Origin: CAIKZZ01 sp035524595
Lineage (GTDB): Bacteria > Pseudomonadota > Gammaproteobacteria > Steroidobacterales > Steroidobacteraceae
Reading direction: 5' to 3'
DNA length: 14,928 nt
NCBI GenBank assembly: GCA_035524595.1
Contig: DATKOP010000071.1
Location: forward strand, 1-14,928
The translations under genes and the position numbers were made by a program. The notes under the pieces were generated by a model, which was given only the letters and a program-made list of their open reading frames with translations, did no database searches and was not told the origin of the DNA. Below, piece after piece: positions 7,941 through 14,211 of the stretch; positions within the stretch are counted from its first letter, which is position 1; the number at the start of each line of letters is the position of its first letter.

Positions 7941-10603
7941 GAGCCTGCCGCCGCCGCCGTCGCGGCGGCGGCGTCCGCGGGCCGCCGGCGCGCGTGGCGG
8001 CGCAGCGCGCGCGCGAGCTCCGCCATCGTGAAGGGCTTGGCGACGAAGTCGTTCATGCCGGCCAGCAGGCACTCCTCGCGCGCGCCCTGCATCGCGTGCG
8101 CGCTGATCCCGATCACCGGCAGCCGCGCGGCGTGGGTCGCGGCCTCGCGCTCGCGCAGCCGCTGCGTCGCCGTGATGCCGTCCATGAACGGCATCTGGCA
8201 GTCCATCAGCACCACGTCGATGCCGCCGCGCGCGATGCGCTCGAGTGCCTCGACGCCGTGGCCGGCGAGCGCGACGCGGCAGCCGAGCGCCTCGAGCATC
8301 CCGGAGGCGACCGCCTGGTTGACCGGGTTGTCCTCGACGACCAGCACCTGCAGCTCGAGGCGCTCGCCGGCCGCCGACAGCCCGACGCTGGCGAGGAAGC
8401 TCGCCGTGTCGAGCTCGGCGCCCCGTCCCGTGACGCGCGCCAGCGTCGCGATCAGCAGGCTGCGGCGCACCGGCTTGGTCAGGTAGCCGGCGATGCCGCC
8501 GTCCGAGCCGCGCTCCGGCCCGTGGCCCGCGTCGCCGGTCGGTGCCATCGTGATCAGCGGCACGCCGCTCGCGTCGCGCCGCGCGCCGGCGAGGCGGTGG
8601 TCGAGCAGCACGACGTCCGGGCGCGCGCCGGCGGCGGTGAGCGCGGCGTCCAGCTGGGCGGCGTCGGCGGCCGTCGTGACCTCGGCGCCGGCGGCGGCGA
8701 GGGCCTCGGCGAGCACGTTGCGGCCGGTCGCGCTCGGGTCGCCGAGCAGCACCCGCAGCCCCTGCAGCAGCGGCTGCCGCGGCGGCCGGCCGCCGACCAG
8801 CGCCGGCACTTCGGCGGGCAGGCTGAAATGGAACGCCGAGCCGCGGCCGAGCTCGCTCGTGACGCGCATCGTGCCGCCCATCAGCTCCACCAACTGGCGC
8901 GAGATCGCGAGCCCGAGGCCGGTGCCGCCGTAGCGGCGCGTCGTCGAGGCGTCGGCCTGCGCAAACGGCTCGAACAGCCGGGCGAGCGCGCCGGGCGCGA
9001 TGCCGACGCCGGTGTCGGCGATGCAGAACTCGAGCGTCGCGCGGCGGTCCGCGACCGGGCCCGAGTCGACGCTGACGACCACCTCGCCGTGCTCGGTGAA
9101 CTTGAGCGCGTTGCCGATCAGGTTGGTCAGCACCTGCCGCAGCCGCACCGGATCGACGTGCACGACCGCCGGCACCGCCGGGCGGACCGCGACGATCAGC
9201 TCGAGGTCGCGGCCGTGGGTGCGGCTCGACAGCAGCTCGGCGGTGTCCTCGACGAGGCCCGCGAGGTCGAAGTCGATGGCCTGCAGCTCGAGGCGCCGCG
9301 CCTCGATCTTCGAGAAGTCGAGGATGTCGTTGATGATCTCGAGCAGCGACGCGGCCGAGCGGTGCACGGTGTCGCAGTACTTGCGCTGCCGCGGGCTGAG
9401 CTCGGTGCGCTCCAGGAGCTCGGTCATGCCGAGCACGCCGTTCATCGGCGTGCGGATCTCGTGGCTCATCCGCGCCAGGAACTCCGACTTGACGCGGCTC
9501 GCCGCGAGCGCGGCGTCGCGCGCGGCGTCGGCACCGCGCTTCGCGTCCTCGAGCTCGGCCAGCATCTGGTTGGCCGCCGCGGCGACCGTGCCGATCTCGT
9601 CGGCATGGCGATGCGGCTTGAGGCGCGCCGCCGGGTCGCCGGCGCGGCCGATCTCGACGAGCCGCGCCGCCATCAGCCGCAGCGGCCTGAGCAGCCGGCG
9701 CTCGAAGAACACCACCGCGAGCGCCGCGACCAGCAGGCCGGTGGTGATCGCGGACCAGAGCAGCGCGCGCGCGGCGCTCGCCGCCGCGGCGTGCACCGGC
9801 CGGCCGCTCGCGATCGCGACCACCAGCGCCTCGCCGTCGAGGGTGTCGGCGACCGTGAAGCGGATGTCGAGCACCGTCTCGTCGCGGCCGTCGAACTCCG
9901 GTGCCTCGATGCCCGCCGGCGGCCGCGCCACGCCCGCGACCGCGCCCGCCCGCGGCAGCGTGTCGAGCCGCACGTGCGCATCGAGGGCATCCGCGAGCAG
10001 GCCCTCGAAGACCGGGCCGAGCGAGCGGAACAGCACGATCGTGCCGACCGCGGGGCCGGTGCCGTTCGTGTGCAGCACCGGCGCGGCGCCGTAGGCGTAC
10101 AGCTCGCCGCCGACCCGCAGGAAGCCGCGGTCGGAGTTCGCCTGGCCGAGGTGGCGCAGGAGCGGTGCCCCGGCCGCGAGCACGGCGTCGAACCCCGGGC
10201 CGGCCTCGCGGTAGCGCCGCATGACCGTGTCGGCGCCGCGGACCGCGACCGGCCGGCCGTCGGCCGCGACGAAGGCCGCGACGTCGATGCCGAGGTTGGC
10301 GAAGGTGTCCGGCTCCCAGTTGGCGGCGAAGTAGTTCGGGTTGTGGCCGAGCACGAAGTGGTAGGTCTCGTCCCAGCGGCCCTCGTCGCTTGCCAATCGC
10401 CTGAGCGCCTCGCAGGCCGCGAGGATCGTGCGCTCGGCGAGGCGCGCGCGGTCGAGCCCGTCGCGATGCTCGGCTTCCGCGACCGTCGCGCCGTACCACC
10501 AGCGTGCCGCGGCGTACTGGCCGGCGCCGAGCGCGCAGAACGTCGCGACGAGGACCGCGATCGTCAGGCGGTGGAGGCGGCGGTGGGGCGAGGGCGCGAG
10601 CAT
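7889..10603 (-). CDS. CHASE4-HAMP hybrid histidine kinase with two receiver domains
   Basis: The protein has 904 residues from the ATG at 10603. Order: TM helix 1 (about 13-33); an extracytoplasmic sensor with GRWDETYHFV (76-84), typical of CHASE4; TM helix 2 (about 280-300); HAMP (about 302-355); HisKA with MSHEIRTPMNG (His381); HATPase_c with N-box NLIGNALKFTEHG (494-506), G1 DTGVGIA (530-536), F-box LFEPFAQAD (543-551) and G2 GGTGLGLA (559-566); receiver 1 (about 616-725) with Asp622, Asp668 and Lys710; receiver 2 (about 752-872) with Glu757, Asp758, Asp801, Ser834 and Lys856. Receiver 1 has Gly621 in place of one Mg-binding acid. No Hpt domain follows, so a separate phosphotransfer protein is expected. 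The tail after residue 873 is Ala-rich and low complexity. An open frame continues to a TTG at 10699 but without domain content. The ATG lacks a clear ribosome site, so the start is less sure than the domains. Confidence 0.9.
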   Translation of the reverse strand: MLAPSPHRRLHRLTIAVLVATFCALGAGQYAAARWWYGATVAEAEHRDGLDRARLAERTILAACEALRRLASDEGRWDETYHFVLGHNPNYFAANWEPDTFANLGIDVAAFVAADGRPVAVRGADTVMRRYREAGPGFDAVLAAGAPLLRHLGQANSDRGFLRVGGELYAYGAAPVLHTNGTGPAVGTIVLFRSLGPVFEGLLADALDAHVRLDTLPRAGAVAGVARPPAGIEAPEFDGRDETVLDIRFTVADTLDGEALVVAIASGRPVHAAAASAARALLWSAITTGLLVAALAVVFFERRLLRPLRLMAARLVEIGRAGDPAARLKPHRHADEIGTVAAAANQMLAELEDAKRGADAARDAALAASRVKSEFLARMSHEIRTPMNGVLGMTELLERTELSPRQRKYCDTVHRSAASLLEIINDILDFSKIEARRLELQAIDFDLAGLVEDTAELLSSRTHGRDLELIVAVRPAVPAVVHVDPVRLRQVLTNLIGNALKFTEHGEVVVSVDSGPVADRRATLEFCIADTGVGIAPGALARLFEPFAQADASTTRRYGGTGLGLAISRQLVELMGGTMRVTSELGRGSAFHFSLPAEVPALVGGRPPRQPLLQGLRVLLGDPSATGRNVLAEALAAAGAEVTTAADAAQLDAALTAAGARPDVVLLDHRLAGARRDASGVPLITMAPTGDAGHGPERGSDGGIAGYLTKPVRRSLLIATLARVTGRGAELDTASFLASVGLSAAGERLELQVLVVEDNPVNQAVASGMLEALGCRVALAGHGVEALERIARGGIDVVLMDCQMPFMDGITATQRLREREAATHAARLPVIGISAHAMQGAREECLLAGMNDFVAKPFTMAELARALRRHARRRPADAAAATAAAAGSQLRAASGTNGRGSGPT
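7947..7972. terminator. Strong GC hairpin just after prpC, inside the kinase 3' coding end
   Basis: An 11-bp perfect stem (7947-7957 with 7962-7972) closes a 4-base loop, seven bases after the prpC stop codon. It lies between the ends of two converging genes and could act as a bidirectional stop or RNA 3'-end stabiliser. There is no T-run on either strand, and on the minus strand the same bases encode the kinase's Ala-rich tail, so the structure may simply follow from GCC/GCG alanine codons. Confidence 0.35.
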
Positions 10604-10780
10604 GAGGCGGTCGTGTGATCCGGGGGCACCTGTAACGGTTAGCGCCCCGTGCGGCCGGATCTTGAGCCGCGCTTCCCCGCCTCTAGGGGATCCCCGCAAT
10701 GCGCGGCCCGGGGTCCGCCGCAGCCGGGCCTCGGGCGCCCCGCAGCGCGGCCGCGGCGGCCGCGGCGCGCGGCCGAGGCC
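10604..10780. other. Intergenic region upstream of the kinase, downstream of the DUF4412-like gene
   Basis: These 177 bases hold the presumed kinase promoter and the 3' end of the neighbouring minus-strand gene. I see no convincing -35/-10 pair. A perfect 10-bp palindrome GGGGATCCCC lies at 10686-10695. Inverted arms GGCCTCGG (10727-10734) and CCGAGGCC (10773-10780) enclose a very GC-rich core with repeated CGGCCGCGG; the second arm touches the stop codon of the DUF4412-like gene. This could be a factor-independent 3' structure for that gene, but it lacks a T-tract. Confidence 0.35.
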
Positions 10781-11929
10781 TCAGCCGGCGTCGGCGGCCT
10801 TGCAGTCGACGTCGCGCTCCTTGCCGGGCGGCTGCGGCGGCTCGAGGGTCCACCCCGCCGGGATCTCGAAGCGCTCCGGCGGGATCGCGGCGGCGTCGAT
10901 CGCGACCGTCTCGACGCTGAACTCCACGAGCGTCACCGGCGCCCCCGGCGCCTGCGCGTTCGCGCCGCCGGCCTGCGCGCCGGCCGGTTCCTCGCTGCTC
11001 TTCTTGCCGCCGAACAGGCCGCCGAGCAGCTTGCTCTTGATCGCGCTCGCGGCGCCGCCCATGCCGCCGCCGCCCTCGGCACTCCCCTCCGCGGAGGAAC
11101 TCTGCTTGGCCCGCGCGCAGTGCTCGCCGCCCATCGCGAGGTAGAAGCGCGTCCTGAGCGGATGGCCCTTGAGGTCGCCGGCCTTCTGCGACAGCTGCTT
11201 GAAGGTGTCGGCGTACTGCGCCATCAGCCGGCGCACCTGCCCCTTCATGACGTCGTCCTCCGGGTCGAGGCCGAGCTTCTTCATGTGGGCGCGCGTGAAG
11301 GCGCGCTGCTCGGCGAGCCCGGGGACCTCGTCGGCCGTCAGCCAGGCGTCGAAGCCGTAGACGAGGTCGCAGACGTCGCCGGTCTCCCTGTCGGTGCAGG
11401 TCTGGGTCAGCGTCACGCTCGAGCGCCGCGCGAGGTGGCCGGCCAGCGTCGCCGTCTCGTCGCTCTTCTTGACTTCGACCTTCGGCGGGCTGAGGTCGCA
11501 CTTGGACTTGTCGACCGCCTGCTTGCCCTGCGGTCGCTGCCGCTGGCACTCCTGCAGCTTGGCGGCCATCTCCTGCATCTTCTGCTTGGCGAGCGCGCGT
11601 TGCTCGGGCGTCGGAAACGGCTGCTCGGTGTAGCGCTTCTTGTCCGGCTGCAGGCGCCACTCGAGGTCGCGGTCGAGGCGCACGATCTCGCCGCTCTTCG
11701 CCTTGCCGCAGAGCAGCGACATGAAGCCCTCGCAGTGCATCTGCGAGTCCTTGCGCTGCTTGTCCCCGCTCAGCGACTCGGTGGACGTGCCGTTCATGCG
11801 CACGAAGCCGGCGAGGTTGAGGCCGATCTTCTGCTCGGTGGTGACGTCGGCCGCCGCCGCCGCCGCCCAGCCGAGCAGCGCGCCGGCGAGCGGGAGCCGC
11901 AACCGGCGCAGTAGAAGACGGTGGTCCAT
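10781..11929 (-). CDS. Exported cysteine-containing protein, DUF4412-like, function unknown
   Basis: The protein has 382 residues. The signal peptide is basic MDHRLLLRRLR, then a hydrophobic Ala/Leu core, with a likely cut after AAA near residue 27. The segment EIVRLDRDLEWRLQPDKKRYTEQPF (81-105) resembles the 'iirlD...v..ldp.kk.Yte' pattern of DUF4412 proteins, which are thought to have a LolA-like periplasmic fold; this match is by eye and moderate. A Lys/Gln-rich helical insert follows (about 106-150). A Ser/Gly/Ala-rich low-complexity linker (about 277-332) separates the main body from a C-terminal part ending PERFEIPAGW. Eight cysteines (66, 74, 128, 144, 178, 187, 271, 376) would be in the periplasm and may form disulfides. 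The ATG is firm: GGGAGG lies five bases upstream. The gene is divergent from the DUF885 gene. No reaction can be assigned. Confidence 0.78.
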   Translation of the reverse strand: MDHRLLLRRLRLPLAGALLGWAAAAAADVTTEQKIGLNLAGFVRMNGTSTESLSGDKQRKDSQMHCEGFMSLLCGKAKSGEIVRLDRDLEWRLQPDKKRYTEQPFPTPEQRALAKQKMQEMAAKLQECQRQRPQGKQAVDKSKCDLSPPKVEVKKSDETATLAGHLARRSSVTLTQTCTDRETGDVCDLVYGFDAWLTADEVPGLAEQRAFTRAHMKKLGLDPEDDVMKGQVRRLMAQYADTFKQLSQKAGDLKGHPLRTRFYLAMGGEHCARAKQSSSAEGSAEGGGGMGGAASAIKSKLLGGLFGGKKSSEEPAGAQAGGANAQAPGAPVTLVEFSVETVAIDAAAIPPERFEIPAGWTLEPPQPPGKERDVDCKAADAG

Positions 11930-11998
11930 GGCTTCCTCCCGAGGCCGCCGCCGCGGCTCTGGCCCTGGCCGGCACGGCGCCAGCACCCCTGCAGACGC

Positions 11999-12027
11999 AG
12001 TGTAGACGGGCGCCGGGCAGCTGTCTG
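11999..12027 (-). promoter_or_regulatory. Candidate sigma-70-like promoter for the DUF4412-like gene
   Basis: Read on the minus strand, CAGACA (12027-12022) and TACACT (12004-11999) are separated by 17 bases. Each matches four of six consensus positions of the -35 and -10 boxes. The -10 box lies about 70 bases before the ATG. In DNA this GC-rich such a pair is suggestive but not strong. Confidence 0.33.
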
Positions 12028-12043
12028 CCGGCCGCCGGCCGCA

Positions 12044-12076
12044 GGGCTGCGACGAGCCGAGCGGGGGCTGCGACGA
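12044..12076 (+). repeat. Two 12-bp direct repeats, 21 bp apart (possible tandem operator)
   Basis: GGGCTGCGACGA occurs at 12044-12055 and again at 12065-12076, both on the plus strand, with a start-to-start distance of 21 bp, about two turns of the helix. They lie in the divergent intergenic region, just upstream (minus-strand sense) of the candidate promoter at 11999-12027. This layout fits two sites for a dimeric or cooperative regulator binding one face of the DNA; no regulator is identified. Confidence 0.4.
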
Positions 12077-12160
12077 ACGGCGGCGCCGCGCCGGCGCCGG
12101 TCGCGACAATGGCGTGAGCCGCGGCCCGACGCGGCGGACGTTGCGCGGCCCCGCCGCCGG

Positions 12161-12189
12161 TGGCCGCCGCGGCGGCGGGCAGCGATAAT
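12161..12189 (+). promoter_or_regulatory. Weak candidate promoter for the DUF885 gene
   Basis: GATAAT at 12184-12189 matches five of six -10 positions and is one of few AT-containing hexamers here. The hexamer 17 bases upstream (TGGCCG, 12161-12166) is a poor -35, matching only three positions. The box lies about 67 bases before the ATG. A transcript from here would include the 12206-12228 hairpin. Confidence 0.28.
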
Positions 12190-12205
12190 CGCCACCACGA
12201 CACCG

Positions 12206-12228
12206 CCGGCCGGCATCCGCCCGGCCGG
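12206..12228 (+). other. GC hairpin in the presumed 5' leader of the DUF885 gene
   Basis: Two copies of the palindrome CCGGCCGG (12206-12213 and 12221-12228) can pair around a 7-base loop. The structure ends 28 bases before the ATG and 15 bases before the AGGGGG ribosome site at 12244-12249. It could influence leader RNA stability or be a binding site for a dimeric protein. In GC-rich DNA it could also be incidental. Confidence 0.35.
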
Positions 12229-12256
12229 TGCCGGCTTCGCAACAGGGGGTTTCGGG

Positions 12257-14095
12257 ATGAAGAGATTCTGGCGTATCGCCGGCTGGACCGCGCTCGCGCT
12301 CGTCGCGGCGCTCGGCTTCGCGGGCTACAAGGTCATCTGGGGCAAGCCGTTCACGATCAACGAGCTCGCGAACCGCCAGACGCTCCTGTTCCTGGTCAAG
12401 AACCCGGAAGTGTTCACGCAGGTCGGCATCGCAGACGGCACGATCTTCGACTGGCACTCCGGCAAGCTCGCCGCGGTCGGCGTCGCCAAGCGCGACGAGG
12501 ACTATGCGACCGCGGCGCGGTTCCTCGCCGAGGTGCGCGAGTTCGACCGCGCCAAGCTCGACCGGCAGGAGCGCATCACCTACGACATCCTGGTCGACCA
12601 GTACGAGACCGGGCTGTCCTTCAAGCGCTTCGACTGGCTCTCGTCCGAGGGCCTGTATCCGATCAGCCCGATGTTCGGCACGCAGGTGCAGCTGCCGAGC
12701 TTCATGCTGTCGGCCCACGTCGTGAAGAACGAGAAGACCGCGCGCAACTACGTCAGCAGGCTCGAGGCCATGGGCGACAAGCTCGATGCGCTGACCGCCG
12801 AGATGCAGCGCCAGGCCAAGGCCGGCGTCGTGCTGCCGATCTCGCTGCTCGAGAAGTCCGAGGTCGTGATCGGCGACACGATCCGGCCCAAGCCCGAGGA
12901 CAACGGGCTCGTGACCACGTTCGCCGAGCGCATGGCCAAGGCCAAGGGCGTCGACGCGGCGCTCCAGCAGCAGCTGCGCCAGGCCGCGGTGGCGGCGCTC
13001 ACGACGCGCGTCTACCCGGCGTACCAGCGCATGACCGCGGCGCTCGAGGCGCTCCGGCCGCAGGCGACGACCCAGAGCGCCGGCGTCGACCGCCTGCCGG
13101 ACGGCGCCGCCTACTACCAGGCGATGCTGCGGCAGTTCACGACCACCGACTACTCGGCCGAGAAGATCCACGCGCTCGGACTCGCCGAGGTGGCGCGCAT
13201 CAGCGCCGAGATGGACGCGCTCTTGAAGTCGCAGGGCCTGACCCAGGGCAGCATCGCGCAGCGCATGCAGATCCTGACCAAGGACCCGCGCTTCCTGTTC
13301 CCGAACACCGACGCGGGCCGCAAGCAGGCGCTCGAGCGCTACCAGCAGATCCTCGACGAGGTCAACGCGCGCATGCCGGAGTACTTTCGCACGCTGCCGC
13401 CGACCCGCCTCACGGTCGAGCGCGTGCCGGTGTCGGCCGAGAAGGGCTCGGCCGGCGCCTACTACCAGGCGGCGGCGATGGACGGCTCGCGGCCGGGCAC
13501 CTATTTCGCGAACCTCAGGGACATGAACGAGCTGCCGAACTGGACCATGAAGAGCGTGACCTACCACGAGGGCATCCCGGGCCACCACTTCCAGATCTCG
13601 GTCGCGCAGCACATCAAGGACGTGCCGCTGATCCGCCAGCAGACGCTGTACTCGTCGTACGCGGAAGGCTGGGCGCTGTACGCCGAGCGCCTGGCCGCCG
13701 AGATCGGCATGTACAAGGACGATCCGTGGGGCGACCTCGGCCGGCTGCGCGACGAGATGCTGCGCGCGGTGCGCCTCGTGGCCGACACCGGCCTGCACGC
13801 CAAGGGCTGGACGCGCGAGCAGGCGATCGCCTACGAGATGGCCGAGACCGGCATGCCCGAGAGCGAGGTGGTCACCGAGGTCGAGCGCTACATGGCGCTG
13901 CCCGGCCAGGCCTGCGCCTACAAGGTCGGCCAGCTGAAGATCCTGGAGCTGCGCGACAAGGCCAAGGCCGCGCTCGGCGACAAGTTCAGCCTCAAGGACT
14001 TCCACGCGGTCGTGCTCGAGGACGGCGCCGTGCCGCTGACGCTGCTCGAGAAGCTCGTCGACGAGTGGATCGCGGCCGCCTCGGCGAAGGGCTGA
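12257..14095 (+). CDS. DUF885-family putative zinc metallopeptidase, membrane-anchored
   Basis: The protein has 612 residues, close to the usual DUF885 length. MKRFWR plus a hydrophobic helix (about 8-28) without an obvious cleavage site suggests an N-terminal membrane anchor with the body in the periplasm. The family's hallmark is present as TYHEGIPGHHFQ (435-446): His437, Glu438 and His443/His444 form an HExxxxHH-type site, and YAEGWALYAE (468-477) supplies the likely acidic ligand Glu470 and a second Glu. The C-terminal LPGQACAYKVGQLKI segment (548-562) is also typical of the family. These proteins are related to gluzincin-type peptidases, but few substrates are known. The ATG at 12257 is supported by AGGGGG seven bases upstream. 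The gene is divergent from the DUF4412-like gene and ends before a strong hairpin. A peptidase role is inferred from the motif. Confidence 0.9.
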   Translation: MKRFWRIAGWTALALVAALGFAGYKVIWGKPFTINELANRQTLLFLVKNPEVFTQVGIADGTIFDWHSGKLAAVGVAKRDEDYATAARFLAEVREFDRAKLDRQERITYDILVDQYETGLSFKRFDWLSSEGLYPISPMFGTQVQLPSFMLSAHVVKNEKTARNYVSRLEAMGDKLDALTAEMQRQAKAGVVLPISLLEKSEVVIGDTIRPKPEDNGLVTTFAERMAKAKGVDAALQQQLRQAAVAALTTRVYPAYQRMTAALEALRPQATTQSAGVDRLPDGAAYYQAMLRQFTTTDYSAEKIHALGLAEVARISAEMDALLKSQGLTQGSIAQRMQILTKDPRFLFPNTDAGRKQALERYQQILDEVNARMPEYFRTLPPTRLTVERVPVSAEKGSAGAYYQAAAMDGSRPGTYFANLRDMNELPNWTMKSVTYHEGIPGHHFQISVAQHIKDVPLIRQQTLYSSYAEGWALYAERLAAEIGMYKDDPWGDLGRLRDEMLRAVRLVADTGLHAKGWTREQAIAYEMAETGMPESEVVTEVERYMALPGQACAYKVGQLKILELRDKAKAALGDKFSLKDFHAVVLEDGAVPLTLLEKLVDEWIAAASAKG

Positions 14096-14109
14096 GGTCC
14101 GCGGCCGGT

Positions 14110-14133
14110 GGCGCCCCCGCGACCGGGGGCGCC
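14110..14133 (+). terminator. Perfect 10-bp GC hairpin after the DUF885 gene
   Basis: GGCGCCCCCG (14110-14119) pairs fully with CGGGGGCGCC (14124-14133) around the loop CGAC, starting 14 bases after the stop codon. Only two T's follow directly (TTCGGCT), so a classical U-tract is missing. Position and stability make it a likely transcription end or mRNA 3' protector, separating the DUF885 gene from prpD. Confidence 0.6.
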
Positions 14134-14211
14134 TTCGGCTATCCGCCACTGGCGAGCAGCCCCCGCCTGCGGCAACATCGCGGCCCCGCTCCCACCATCC
14201 GGCACGCCGCC

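Larger units (their letters stand above)
11930..12256. promoter_or_regulatory. 327-bp divergent intergenic region between DUF4412-like and DUF885 genes
   Basis: No gene is supported here. The region should carry promoters for both flanking genes. It also holds a pair of 12-bp direct repeats, an imperfect hairpin GCCGGGCAG/CTGCCGGC near 12012-12032 and a strong hairpin at 12206-12228, listed separately where they merit it. Several open frames cross it, but all belong to long antisense or shadow frames of the neighbours. Confidence 0.5.

Noticed and set aside
7941..7980. GCC/GCG trinucleotide run as a microsatellite or repeat element.
   Set aside because: On the minus strand it encodes the Ala-rich kinase tail and it is short. 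The hairpin potential is reported, but not as a separate repeat family.
6777..10499. A minus-strand open frame of more than 1200 codons spanning the kinase region and the antisense of prpC.
   Set aside because: It is a shadow frame: Arg/Ala/Gly-rich with no domain pattern, out of frame with the clear kinase and antisense to prpC. GC-biased third positions keep such frames open.
6866..10618. A plus-strand open frame of about 1250 codons covering prpC in another frame and the antisense of the kinase.
   Set aside because: It has low-complexity Arg/Ala/Gly/Asp-rich composition, no recognisable motif, and is contradicted by the fully motif-bearing prpC and kinase frames.
10604..10699. A 32-residue N-terminal extension of the histidine kinase from a TTG at 10699.
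   Set aside because: The extension is not hydrophobic or domain-like. The ATG at 10603 places a short basic segment directly before the first membrane helix, as expected.
11930..14149. Extension of the DUF4412-like frame upstream to 14149, giving a protein of over 1100 residues.
   Set aside because: The extra part is antisense to the DUF885 gene. The ATG at 11929 has a strong ribosome site and begins a signal peptide, so it is the real start.
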